This document shows positions 20,986 through 31,097 of a stretch of DNA of 64,000 bases, piece by piece. The first letter of the stretch is position 1; each line of letters begins with the position of its first letter. Source of the DNA: Linnemannia hyalina. Taxonomy: Eukaryota > Mortierellomycota > Mortierellomycetes > Mortierellales > Mortierellaceae. The stretch is taken from assembly GCA_019671135.1 (NCBI GenBank), contig JAHRHY010000020.1, forward strand, positions 744,001 through 808,000. Reading direction: 5' to 3'. The position numbers and the translations under genes are program-made. Below the pieces are notes generated by a model. The model was not told the origin of the DNA and did not search any database. It was given only the letters and a program-made list of their open reading frames with translations.

Positions 20986-22667
20986 CTAGAAAGGTTGCCC
21001 GTGGGCGATGCCACGGGTGCCGGAAGTTGCTGTAAGGGGGTCTGGGGTGAGGGGTGTGGGTCTTGGAAGGGTCTTTGAAGGGTGTTTGAAGGGTCTTTGA
21101 AGAAGACTCGTTTAAAGATAAGGGTGCCACTTGCCTATTACCTTTTTCCTTTTTCAAGTGTAGTGTGACTGTAAATTTTTCACAACTACCTGTGGCCAAT
21201 GGCATGCTTGGGGAATGTAGAGCTCATACCTGTGGAGTTTCCTGTTGTGCCATAAAGAATAATATCCCTGGTCCCAGCTGGGCCCAGCTGACCTCCCTTA
21301 TTAGATAGTCATCTTAGTAGCTGAGGAGCCATCCCCCTGGCCTTGTTAGTATTCATTATTCTCTCGGGTCACCCTCACGCGCAGTATATTCAAGATATCC
21401 TTGACTGCCCTTTGCTCTACATCACGCCAGAGGATTTCTTGCTTTTTAGGAGGCCATCCATGTTCGGCTCCACCAACCATAGACTACAGTATAAAAATAT
21501 CTGTCAACACCTATTAAAACAGTGTGTTCCTTGAGAGTACAACAAATCTCATCAGCTTTTTCCTTCCACCAGTCTCCATTTTCTACATTCACCACCACTA
21601 CTTTGTAACATCATCTACTTTAGCTGAGAAAGCCTTGGACATGATCATCTCATATTGGATCCTGGATATTACAGATAGTAATTTCCTTTCCAATATGAGA
21701 TGATCATGTCCAAGGCTTTCTCAGCTAAAGTAGATGATGTTACAAAGTAGTGGTGGTGAATGTAGAAAATGGAGACTGGTGGAAGGAAAAAGCTGATGAG
21801 ATTTGTTGTACTCTCAAGGAACACACTGTTTTAATAGGTGTTGACAGATATTTTTATACTGTAGTCTATGGTTGGTGGAGCCGAACATGGATGGCCTCCT
21901 TAGTAGGCTTGCGAAAAGGCTCGTTCACAGCATACTGGCGCTTTGCGCTAGATGGCCCAGACGGCCACGCTCCAGCGGTCGCTTCCTTTTGCCGCAGGCG
22001 GCAATAGGGATCTGACAGCTACAGCTTTGCCCTTACGAAGTACTGGGGCTTTGCGCAAGAAAGTTTCTCTGGTTCGGGCTACGCCCTCATATCCTCTTGT
22101 CCCGTGCCCGTACGCTCGCTGCGCTCACAGGATACTGGCGCGCTTTGCGCAAGATACTCTTAATGGCCTTGCCCGTGACCATCGCTCGCTTCGCTTACAA
22201 AGTACGGGTGCTTGGCGCAAAAAAGGTCCTCTGGTTCGGGCTACGCCCTCACATCATCTTCTCCCTTTCGTACCCGTGCGGTCACAACATACTGGCGCTT
22301 CGCGCAAGATACTTTCGATTGTCTCGCCAGGGCGCGCGCCCGTGACCATTGCTCGCTGCGCTCACATCCTCTTCAAAGCCCCTTGATTCGGGCTACGCCC
22401 TCATATCCTCTTAGCCCGTGCCCGTACGCTCGCTGCGCTCACAGGACACTGGCGCGCTTCGCGCAAGATACTCTTGATGGCCTTGCCCGTGACCATCGCT
22501 CGCTTCGCTCACAAAATACTGGCGCTTCGCGCAAGACACAGGCGCTTCGCGCTGGCGCTACGCGCAAGATACTGGTGAGGGCCACGGCCCTCACAACATT
22601 TTTAGTTCGGGCTCCGCCCTCACGTGATTTAACTAAAAAAATCGTTATTTTTTTAAAGAGAAGGAGA
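20986..22667 (-). mobile_element. Helitron C, non-autonomous, carrying palindrome P0
   Basis: The tips are as in B and E: CTAG at 20986-20989 and TCTCCTTCTCTTTAA on the minus strand ending at 22667. Without the 451-bp palindrome at 21449-21899 it is about 1231 bp and near-identical to Helitron E. Its 3' tip is fused directly to the 5' tip of Helitron B with no spacer. Its 5' tip lies 188 bp upstream of the F-box gene ATG, so it may form part of that gene's upstream region. Confidence 0.85.
21449..21899. mobile_element. P0: solitary 451-bp palindromic element
   Basis: Left arm 21449-21658 and right arm 21690-21899 are perfect inverted repeats of 210 bp as far as I can read, around a 31-bp spacer. 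The ends are GGAGGCCATCC and GGATGGCCTCC. The flanks are TTA on both sides (21446-21448 and 21900-21902). Helitron E has the empty site with a single TTA (11455-11457). This is direct evidence of transposition with a 3-bp target duplication. The spacer is in orientation A (GGATCCTGG near the left arm). The 50-codon open frame in each arm (contains WWKEKADEICC) has no recognised function. Confidence 0.9.
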
Positions 22668-22855
22668 TAGAGATAGTACCCCAAATAGTTTGATCCTTAC
22701 CTAGTAACTTGAATAATACTTTGTCTACACCTTGAAAACCCATATCTGACCCCCTATTCCCTTTGTTCTCTTCCTCCACCTCTCTTCCTGATCCTGCCTA
22801 AGAAAAGGTCAACTCTGCCTTGTTCTAATCTAGATTCTCGACACATACCGTGACC

Positions 22856-24685
22856 ATGACCATACCCACAGCCAAGGATGCCAGCATGTCGTCGTTGATC
22901 CGCCACCCTCAGTCCACATCAGCCATGTCGACAGCATCGTCATCTCCTCCACATGCTACATTCCCCTCCATCAACAACCCATCTCCAGTCACCATCATGG
23001 AAATCTTGCTTCACATTGCCTCATTCCTCAACACCAGGTCGCTCAAAACGTCTCTCTGTGTCTCAAAGGACTGGTATACCACCCTGTGCCTTCTCCTTTG
23101 GCAACGAATCTATCTATGGCATGATCCTGACGAGTATGATCCCGACATAGGCCCTTCTTTCTCAAACCTTCGACAGCACGCTTCCCTCATCAACAGCCTC
23201 GAGGTCTACTCCCACAAGTTCCCTAAGTTCTGCGGTCCAGACCCGACTGACGGCGACAACCCCCTTTTTTTCCCAAACCTCGCGGTTCTCAAGATCGACA
23301 CGCACTATAACAAGGCTTACAAGGACCGCGAGATCTTCTCGTTTATGGAACGACACCAGGCCACAATCACGAACCTGACCCTCTCTTCTTTCCACACGGT
23401 CGAACTGACACTGATCCTGGCCCATGAGTTACCATTGTTGACTCGCCTCTCGATTAAGAACTGGGATTTTCATGGTCTTCCGAGTGTGTTCATGGATAAG
23501 TACCACACTCTCTGGTCCCGAGTCTTGTCTCTCTCTCTGTACGAGTTTAAGCTCTTTAATACGGAATACGAGGCGTGGAAGAACCTGGGTATGGCCACTG
23601 ACCTGCTGGAACAAGCACCACCGACAAAACTCCAAGAATTGATTATGATCACGAATGAGTATGGAACCGATCGTGCGCAGATTCGACTGCAACTTCTCTT
23701 CATCCTCAACAGCCCTAATCTCGTTCGTCTGGAATGGGCTACCGTATGTGTAGAGTGCGATTCCGAAACCTATGAGGACGTAGAAGTCGTCGAAGAAGGA
23801 CCCATGGCGCAGATGGCTCGTGTGATCAAGTCTGGTAGATTCTATCAAGGACGACAACAACAATTGGAATCCCTTGGTCTAGGTCTGAGCGAGTTCAGGA
23901 TTCAGGATCTGGATATCATTCTCAACTCTTTCCAATCGTCCCTGAAGGAATTATCTCTGAACTCAACCACTTTCGACGAGGACTCCTGGACGCTCATCAA
24001 GGATCACTATCCTGGATATCTGTCTACGGTTACTGTTCTAAATCTCGATGATTGTTCACTCCTGAAAGGGTCCCAAGTTCAGGACATTCTTTGTTCAATC
24101 ACCAGCCTTAAGGTTTTCAAAGCGGATTACATCAAGGAATCAAATCTTGAGCGTGATCGTGACCGTGGCCGGTCCTGGGTCTGTTTAGGTTTGAAGGAGC
24201 TTTCGCTGGGCTTTGTACGACAGACACGCCGAGAGAGTGATCGTGGACAATACCTTTTTCTGGAACAACTCTCTCGACTGTCGAGACTAGAGGTCCTGAA
24301 CCTGGAGAAGTCTACGACTGAATCCAAGATTGATGAAGATGAGGAGGTGGTGGGAGTTGAAGGCGCCGCCGTTGATGAAGAGCCAGATCGACGAAACCCT
24401 GTCGTTGATGCCGATTCCAAATGTCAGAGGATCTTGCTGCTAACTCTGACCGAGGGTCTGGACTGCTTAAAGCCCCTCCGACGACTGAGAGAGTTGGAGG
24501 TACCCAGGAACCACCGATGGGATGGCGGTAAACAGGGTTGCAAGCGCTGTGTCTGGACCGAGGCCGAGGCTCGATGGGTGACGCATAACTGGGCTGTTCT
24601 CGAAAAGCTGACCAATATTCCCATGGCAAAGGAGGTCAAGCAGATTTTGGAAGAACGAATGAGGATCTCGAGTTCTGAGATTTGA
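22856..24685 (+). CDS. F-box/leucine-rich-repeat-like protein
   Basis: A predicted 609-aa F-box protein, probably a substrate receptor of an SCF ubiquitin ligase. The first in-frame ATG is at 22856 (context ACCATGACC). The F-box-like helix set is at about residues 44-90 (SPVTIMEILLHIASFLNTRSL...SLCVSKDW...LWQRIYL). The rest has irregular leucine-rich repeats (LTNLTLSSF, LKELSLNSTTF, LTVLNLDDCSLL, LKELSLGF, LEVLNLEKS) as in large fungal F-box families. An acidic loop lies at about residues 483-500. It appears to be a single exon with no stops. It lies between Helitron C (188 bp upstream) and the gypsy LTR (107 bp downstream of the stop), so promoter and 3' end may be TE-affected. Substrate unknown. 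Confidence 0.8.
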   Translation: MTIPTAKDASMSSLIRHPQSTSAMSTASSSPPHATFPSINNPSPVTIMEILLHIASFLNTRSLKTSLCVSKDWYTTLCLLLWQRIYLWHDPDEYDPDIGPSFSNLRQHASLINSLEVYSHKFPKFCGPDPTDGDNPLFFPNLAVLKIDTHYNKAYKDREIFSFMERHQATITNLTLSSFHTVELTLILAHELPLLTRLSIKNWDFHGLPSVFMDKYHTLWSRVLSLSLYEFKLFNTEYEAWKNLGMATDLLEQAPPTKLQELIMITNEYGTDRAQIRLQLLFILNSPNLVRLEWATVCVECDSETYEDVEVVEEGPMAQMARVIKSGRFYQGRQQQLESLGLGLSEFRIQDLDIILNSFQSSLKELSLNSTTFDEDSWTLIKDHYPGYLSTVTVLNLDDCSLLKGSQVQDILCSITSLKVFKADYIKESNLERDRDRGRSWVCLGLKELSLGFVRQTRRESDRGQYLFLEQLSRLSRLEVLNLEKSTTESKIDEDEEVVGVEGAAVDEEPDRRNPVVDADSKCQRILLLTLTEGLDCLKPLRRLRELEVPRNHRWDGGKQGCKRCVWTEAEARWVTHNWAVLEKLTNIPMAKEVKQILEERMRISSSEI

Positions 24686-24792
24686 CATTTTGAATATAGC
24701 ATTATGCACCCACGACTCGGAATTTTTTCTCATGTTGATGCCATTAGGAGTTGCGGAGGAAATTGTCATGCCTCAAAAAAACAGTTTCTCCT

Positions 24793-24952
24793 TGCGATAA
24801 AATAAGGTTTAGACTCACTTTGTAAGTAACGAGACAAGAAGAAGGTTGTATTAGGGCCCACCAGGAACGATCTCTTATGTCGTTCCTGGTGGCTTAGTTC
24901 TAGCTAGTTCATGTCTTCATCTATCTATGATCCACAAGGCAAATACGCAACA
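24793..24952 (-). repeat. 3' LTR of the gypsy element
   Basis: 160 bp. On the minus strand it starts TGTTGCGTATTTGCC and ends TTATCGCA. It contains an inverted repeat CCACCAGGAACGA / TCGTTCCTGGTGG. It is bordered on the retroelement side by a purine-rich tract (GGGAGGGAGT on the minus strand, about 24953-24962), the expected polypurine tract. Target duplication CTCCT lies at 24788-24792. Confidence 0.95.
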
Positions 24953-25290
24953 ACTCCCTCCCAAGGGAAGGCTGAAAGCCGCCCTGAGAAGAAAGGAACG
25001 CGTGGGTGCTTTGTGGTGTGTGGTGTTTGGGAAAAAAAGAAAACCCAAAGGAAAATAAAAATAAAAAAGAAAATAAAAATACACTGATCTGCAAAGGAAA
25101 ACAAAAGAAACCTTGTCAGTCGTGTTGAGGGTCAATAAACCTCTCATGACATATAGTACATATCACTCGAGGCAAAAAAGCAAAATCCTCGTGAGGGGAA
25201 ACCCAAAGGGAAAACCTCATGCGTGATTATAAGGGGAAAGCTGAAAAAAAACCCCTTCTCTCCATTCACTCCATCTTGTGGTGATGAGGA
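24953..25290 (-). other. gypsy 3' non-coding region with polypurine tract
   Basis: Between the integrase stop and the 3' LTR. It is A-rich on the plus strand (AAATAAAAATAAAAAAG type) and ends at the LTR with the purine tract. No gene. Confidence 0.7.
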
Positions 25291-26769
25291 TTACTTTCGA
25301 CCACGCTTGCGCGTGCGAGTAGTCCTTTTCTCCGTGCTACTCTTTTCGACAGTCTCCTTAATTAAGCGCTTGCGCTTGCGGGGTTCTGATTGCACTGCTA
25401 TCTGTGCACTATCATTTGGGCTGCCATGCTTGCGCGTGCCCCCACTTATCTCATCACTGATCGTATCATTCATTGGCTTATCTTTCGATCGATCTTTAGC
25501 CTTCCGTTGCTTTGAAGCTGACTCCTGCTCTTCGCTCCTTGACTCATGTGTCTTCAACGTTTGACGAGGCTGCGGTAGAGATTGTGCAATTGGTTGATCG
25601 CGGGTCTTCCAATAGTCTGTGATACACTTTCTCTCAACAAAGTTCTTTTGAGGCTCCCAAGTTCGTTCCTTGTATCCTTTCCAACTTACGTAGTACTCTA
25701 CTCCCTCCCCAGGAACATCCCTATGGTCGAGAATTTTTTCCACTTCGTAAGTTTCTGTTTCCTCAAAGTCGTCCAGTACCAGCTTTAGCTGTGATGGTGC
25801 GAAATTGCGCCCCAGTAATTCTCCTGTCCCATCTTTGAGAGCATAAGAACCACCAGTGGTGCGGCGGACAACAGTGTAGGGGCCCTCGTAACGAGGCGAT
25901 AGCTTGTCACCCCTAATAGGATCCAAAGACATTACTTTTGCTCCATCTGGGAACTCATTGTGCAGTACCGTTCTGTTAAAACGCTCAATCATTCGCTGTT
26001 GAGTGTCACGTGTCTTGGTTTGAATTGCTGGGAAAACAACCTTGGTCATGTATTCAAGGCGTTCTAAGAGCACTTCATGAGAAGGAATAACACCCTTTTC
26101 ATCCGAGAGATTACTCAGTCCATTAAATCGCCTTGCAAAAAACAAAGAAAAAGGCGAAGAGTTGTGAAGAGCCACAATTCTCGTGTTCATGGCCAGCTGT
26201 GCCATAGGAACATGTAATGCCCAACTTTGTTTCTGGTCGTCGATTTCTTTTCTGATAATGCTACACGCCGTTTTGACGTGGTTCTCGGCAACACCATTGC
26301 CTCTGGGGTGATAAGGAGTGACCAACCGATGGTCCACACCTAAATTAGTAGTCATTACTTTAATTGCCCCATTGACAAATTCTCTGCCGTTGTCAGATTG
26401 TAGAATGGCGGGAAAACCGATCAAAGTAAATGTTTTGAACAACACCTTTGCGACGGTGAGTGCCTCCTTGTTCGGTATAGGTTCAAGGAACACAAATCTT
26501 GTACAAACATCGACTAAGATGAGAAGGAATCGATTACCTCCGCTATCCACAGGAAAAGGTCCGGCTAGATCAACAGCCATGTGTTCTCCTGGTAACTGAG
26601 CATGAACGGCCTTCATTGGGTGGTACCCTTTGCGAGCGATATTGTTTCGCTGGCATTGTTGGCAACGTTGAACGAACTCCAAACAATCCTTGGCTAGATT
26701 AGGCCAGGTCTTGTCCACTCCGTGAATGTGTTTTACCATGGCATTGGTCCCAAAGTGACCAAGTGCATG
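25291..26769 (-). pseudogene. gypsy integrase with C-terminal chromodomain (split from RT)
   Basis: The 3' half of pol. It inserts retroviral-type cDNA, and the chromodomain targets chromatin. Order from the break: H2C2 zinc-binding region (LGHFG...HIHG...CLEFVQRCQQC), DDE core with AVDLAGPFP (D), LQSDNGREF (D) and NGVAENHV (E), a GPY/F-like segment (SPRYEGPYTVVRR), then a chromodomain (VEKILDHRDVPG, YYVSWKGYKERTWEP) and a basic tail. The N-terminus is cut at 26769 by palindrome P1. The preceding residues (ending ILADTH) lie at 34567 on the other side of the insertion, showing that the two ORFs were one. The frame stays open into the palindrome, giving an artificial 50-residue leader. Confidence 0.92.
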
Positions 26770-27220
26770 GGAGGCCATCCATGTTCGGCTCCACCAACCA
26801 TAGACTACAGTATAAAAATATCTGTCAACACCTATTAAAACAGTGTGTTCCTTGAGAGTACAACAAATCTCATCAGCTTTTTCCTTCCACCAGTCTCCAT
26901 TTTCTACATTCACCACCACTACTTTGTAACATCATCTACTTTAGCTGAGAAAGCCTTGGACATGATCATCTCATATTGGAAAGGAAATTACTATCTGTAA
27001 TATCAAGGATCCAATATGAGATGATCATGTCCAAGGCTTTCTCAGCTAAAGTAGATGATGTTACAAAGTAGTGGTGGTGAATGTAGAAAATGGAGACTGG
27101 TGGAAGGAAAAAGCTGATGAGATTTGTTGTACTCTCAAGGAACACACTGTTTTAATAGGTGTTGACAGATATTTTTATACTGTAGTCTATGGTTGGTGGA
27201 GCCGAACATGGATGGCCTCC
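26770..27220. mobile_element. P1: 451-bp palindrome, left flank of element 1
   Basis: The same 210-31-210 structure as P0, spacer orientation B (GGAAAGGAAATTAC near the left arm). Its outer flank is ATG (26767-26769), and the matching ATG follows P2 at 34567-34569, so P1-element 1-P2 has a 3-bp target duplication as a unit. The inner junction is GGCCTCC followed by TAGTAGAGC of element 1. Confidence 0.9.
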
Positions 27221-28960
27221 TAGTAGAGCATTTGTTTTCGTGTTTATATAATTAGCGATGGTTACTAATATCTCCTTTTCATGATATATCCTATGTGTAT
27301 ATCCAATATAGCACTCGTGATACTGGTGATGATGTAGTGGTAGTTTTAAAAAAAAAGTTGGATCCCGATTTTTTTAAAAAGTAGCATAGTGGCTTTAACA
27401 AACATTGGTTGTTGGAAAGAAAGGGTAGCTGATACGTTTTTAATGGCGTTATTGCTACACTTTCTCAACAATATTCGACATTCGACATTTGACATTCGGC
27501 ATTCGATTCGACAGCTGACAAACTGTAGTTATTACCATAGTTATGATATTTGATATGAACGCATTTTGGATGACCTCGTGATTATCGTGATGTTTAATTT
27601 TAATACATTCTTGATAAACTCGTAAGTATTACAATGTTTAATGTTGACATACTTTAGGTAAGCCCACGATTTGCACGACGTTTAATATTATTACACTTTG
27701 GTTAACTTACAATTGTTATAGCATTTATTGTTATACAGATTGTAGGTAATTACGACAATGGTAAAAACAGAGATATCGCAATTAGACCATGCATTGTGGG
27801 TAGTTGTAGATATAACAATTATATCGTTTAAAATAGACGTTTCTTAAAACACATCACATATTTTATAATGCAAATGGCTATTATATTACAACGTTTCTAT
27901 TGCATTTTGTGTGATAACAAGATAGAAAAAATGTATTGTTAATAGAGTAATTATGTCGTTAAAAATAGACGTTTCTTAAAACACATCACATATTTCGTGA
28001 TGCAAATGGATATAAACATCGTGGCGTTTCTATCGCATTTTGTGTGATAATAAGGTAGAGAAAATGTGTTGTTAACAGAGTAATTATGTCGTTTAAAATG
28101 GACGTTTCTTAAAACGTATCACATATTTCGTGATGCCAATGGGTATAAACATTGTGACATTTCTATCGCATTTTGTGTGATAATAAGATAGAAAAAATGT
28201 GTTGTTAACAGAGTAATTATGTCGTTTAAAATAGACGTTTCTTAAAACTTATCACATATTTCGTGATGCAAATGGGTATGAACATTGTGACATTTCTATC
28301 GCATTTTGTGTGATAATAAGGTAGAGAAAATGTGTTGTTAACAGAGTAATTATGTCGTTTAAAATGGACGTTTCTTAAAACGTATCACATATTTCGTGAT
28401 GCAAATGGGTATGAACATTGTGACATTTCTATCGCATTTTGTGTGATAACAAGACAGAAAAAAGAAGTTGTTAACAGAATAGTTATGTCGTTTAAAATAG
28501 ACGTTTCTTAAAACACATTACATATTTCGTGATGCAAATGGGTATGAACATTGTGACATTTCTATTGCATTTTGTGTGATAATAAGGTAGAGAAAATGTG
28601 TTGTTTAAAGAGCAACTATGTCTTTAAAAATAGACGTTTCTTAAAACGTACCCCATATTTCGTGATGCAAATGGGTATGAACATTGTGACATTTCTATCG
28701 CATTTTGTATGATAACAAGACAGAAAAAAGAAGTTGTATAAATAAAAGTTATGTAGACTTAGGAAATGTCTATAAAATATCGTTTGTATACTTTGGTGGT
28801 TGGGAGAAAATTGGTGGTTACAAAAAAGTTGTCGCAAAACCGCCATGATGAAATACTTTGACATCTGGTTGAGGGGCTTGTTCCCCTATCGTGTTTATCG
28901 TTAATAGTTTTAAAAAATCCAAAAGTGTGTTATATAAAGGAATTTTTGCTAATAGTTTAC
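27221..28960 (+). repeat. left TIR of element 1 with 133-bp tandem repeats
   Basis: The outer 600 bp is unique AT-rich sequence with a short GACATTCGACATTTG-type repeat (about 27475-27512). Then come seven copies of a 132-133-bp unit, with the motif AGACGTTTCTTAAAAC (some GGACG) at 27835, 27967, 28100, 28233, 28366, 28499 and 28632. Each unit also has ATCACATATTTCGTGATGC, containing the inverted pair ATCAC/GTGAT. They look like iterated protein-binding sites. Confidence 0.9.
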
Positions 28961-29106
28961 GTTTAAATTCTCTTGAAATAGATGATATATGCATTATATT
29001 TCTATCCAATCTATCATGGAATATGAGATAACTTCTTTTATAGTGCAACAAATCTAAAAGTGTATTGTAGTATAGGCATTTTTCCTAATGGTTTACTAGT
29101 TATGCA

Positions 29107-29352
29107 ATGCCAACACTTAAAGAAATTAAGCAAATAATAGCCATTTATATACATGAGCATCATATGGATCCTACAATGGCAATGTACTTGAGAGCTGTTT
29201 TGTTACGTGGTAAGTCTCAGCAAGAACTAAATGGTATGTCAAAGGAAGAACTGTGGGGATTGGTAGACTTTTTTGCACCAGATTTACAAAAACATATGCA
29301 TGCAATTGGAGCATTATCATGGTCAGCACACAGAAAATTTGCTTCAGAGTAA
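29107..29352 (+). CDS. small 81-aa ORF of element 1
   Basis: Starts with ATG and encodes a mainly helical, His/Met-containing protein (MPTLKEIKQIIAIYIHEHH... SKEELWGLVDFFAPDLQKHM). No family recognised. The helix-turn-helix-like feel of SQQELNGMSKEELWGLV is only suggestive. It ends 55 bp before the ATG of the 550-aa ORF, so it could be an upstream ORF or a separate exon. A GGTAAGT at about 29210 could act as a splice donor. It is conserved in all three elements; element 3 has a few amino-acid changes but remains open. Confidence 0.5.
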   Translation: MPTLKEIKQIIAIYIHEHHMDPTMAMYLRAVLLRGKSQQELNGMSKEELWGLVDFFAPDLQKHMHAIGALSWSAHRKFASE

Positions 29353-29407
29353 AGTGGTTTTTAAAAAGTTTGTAGTACATATCTCTGCAAACAGTAAGCT
29401 ATTCAAC

Positions 29408-31060
29408 ATGTCCGCTATACCTAAATCCATTAACAAGGCGCTGAACTCATATGCCCATCTTATCTCTGATGTGGGCAAAGAGATTGCATTGCCTGGCAAA
29501 CCGAAGACGGGCTGGAAAAAGTACTCAGAGATATTCTGCGATAGTTTAATACTCTGGGGATTGCACAACCGGGCTGCACTTGTTGACGAGCAGCGCAAAA
29601 ACACCACTTCCAATATTCGCGAAGCTTTTAAAGGCCTCGATGTTAGCCACTCCATGGTTAAAGTTGTTAACGAGGGTTATATCAAAGACAATAGTTTTTT
29701 TAGCTCTAAACTACTAGAAAAACATAGAAAAAAGTTTAGAAGTTCGGCCTTATACCATGCTGGTTACTTTAGCATTAAGGTAACGCTCCATGAACTAGAG
29801 GCCATATCTCTAATATCCGAGATAATACCAATACTTGATGAACTGGAGGTTGACTACGTTATCCTTCATGATATAGATATTGCTACGGATTGTAGATATG
29901 TCACAAGCCGTCCAATTCTTCAACAGTACCTTCAAGAGAGATTTGGAGAAAATTTAGATATTGCCAACGATCTCCATAAGGTTGGTAACCACTGTCTTTC
30001 TTGGTTTGGAGTCACCGAAAAAGACCAAAAGGTCCGTTGTAAGGTCTACAACAAACTTGTACAGATGTTGGAGAGTGCTGAAGTAAAAATGTCGTTGGGT
30101 TCAAGAATGGAGAATTTTGTCATGGATGTGGATAAGGACCTACATAAGAGACTTCGAAAGGCAAAGAAAACAGGTCTAACAAGACTTGAACTTACCTTTT
30201 ATGGACAGGAGATATATACATTCTCCTATTATAAAGGAGTTTTGGATGCCATAAAGGAAGAGATCCAAGAATGTCCCACCTTCTGCGTAAAGCACAAGGC
30301 ATATTGGAAGTACATAGTTGGCAATATATCATCCATGGTAGGTATTCATGTAACAATGGGTGAAAAATCGGCATTCGCATATTGCCATTGGTGGAACTCT
30401 GTTACAGGTAAGAAGTATGGTTCATATCGTAACAATGTCGAGAAAGAGGAAGCAATGACGTTGTTAGCCAACTATAGCTTCAACGATAGACCAATATACT
30501 TTTTGGAGGTTGAGATGGATGAGAATAGCATCAAGGATATTACAGTTACCAAGTACAAACGGCCTGACGAATGTACAGCAATAACACTTGTTGCAGGAGC
30601 ACATAAAGGCATGTACCCATACATTTACGATGATGATGTTTTACAATTCGAGGATATGGGTATAGTGGAGGTAGATAATGTAAAGATCCAATGGCCTGAG
30701 AGAAGAATCCGCAAAGGTGCACCACCAATTGTTGATATTCATCTAGAAAACATGAATGGTGAGAATTTTATACAAGTCCATGATAGAGCTATCCACAAAG
30801 CAACATATAAAGCTGGATATAATGTACTTGAAATAAATACCAGCTATACAGTCATAGCAATTGCAATGGATATGTATCACAACAAAGAATATATTTTTGC
30901 AACATTGTCCAATGGTATTAAAGTACGATGTGGACTTAGTTTAGAAATAAAGATCGTTGCATGGCTGGAAGAATATCCCGATGGCCAAGTTCCGTATATG
31001 AATTTCACCACATTGCAATGCAGAACTGTTCGCGGGTTCAAGGATATTTATATACGTTAA
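29408..31060 (+). CDS. 550-aa unknown protein of element 1 (possible Rep-like)
   Basis: No confident family. The first ATG in a long frame is at 29408; the frame is open upstream but without ATG. The central part has an acidic motif HDIDIATDCRY (residues 154-164), then KVYNKLVQMLE (212-222) and TRLELTFYG (258-266). The order D-x-D-x3-D, K-x-Y-x-K, R-x-E resembles plasmid/phage replication initiators of the Rep_trans type, but I see no clear catalytic assignment, so this is a weak inference. The C-terminal third contains CHWW and several aromatic motifs. It could instead be a DNA-binding accessory protein of the transposase. It converges on the transposase with 37 bp between stops. The same protein is encoded in elements 2 and 3. 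Confidence 0.6.
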   Translation: MSAIPKSINKALNSYAHLISDVGKEIALPGKPKTGWKKYSEIFCDSLILWGLHNRAALVDEQRKNTTSNIREAFKGLDVSHSMVKVVNEGYIKDNSFFSSKLLEKHRKKFRSSALYHAGYFSIKVTLHELEAISLISEIIPILDELEVDYVILHDIDIATDCRYVTSRPILQQYLQERFGENLDIANDLHKVGNHCLSWFGVTEKDQKVRCKVYNKLVQMLESAEVKMSLGSRMENFVMDVDKDLHKRLRKAKKTGLTRLELTFYGQEIYTFSYYKGVLDAIKEEIQECPTFCVKHKAYWKYIVGNISSMVGIHVTMGEKSAFAYCHWWNSVTGKKYGSYRNNVEKEEAMTLLANYSFNDRPIYFLEVEMDENSIKDITVTKYKRPDECTAITLVAGAHKGMYPYIYDDDVLQFEDMGIVEVDNVKIQWPERRIRKGAPPIVDIHLENMNGENFIQVHDRAIHKATYKAGYNVLEINTSYTVIAIAMDMYHNKEYIFATLSNGIKVRCGLSLEIKIVAWLEEYPDGQVPYMNFTTLQCRTVRGFKDIYIR

Positions 31061-31097
31061 GAATGCTAATAGATAGTTTTTAAAAATTACAATGGGC

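Noticed and set aside
27835..28764. Regular 133-bp repeats that might suggest a CRISPR array
   Set aside because: The repeats are contiguous diverged tandem units without distinct spacers, mirrored in the opposite TIR, in a eukaryotic transposon.
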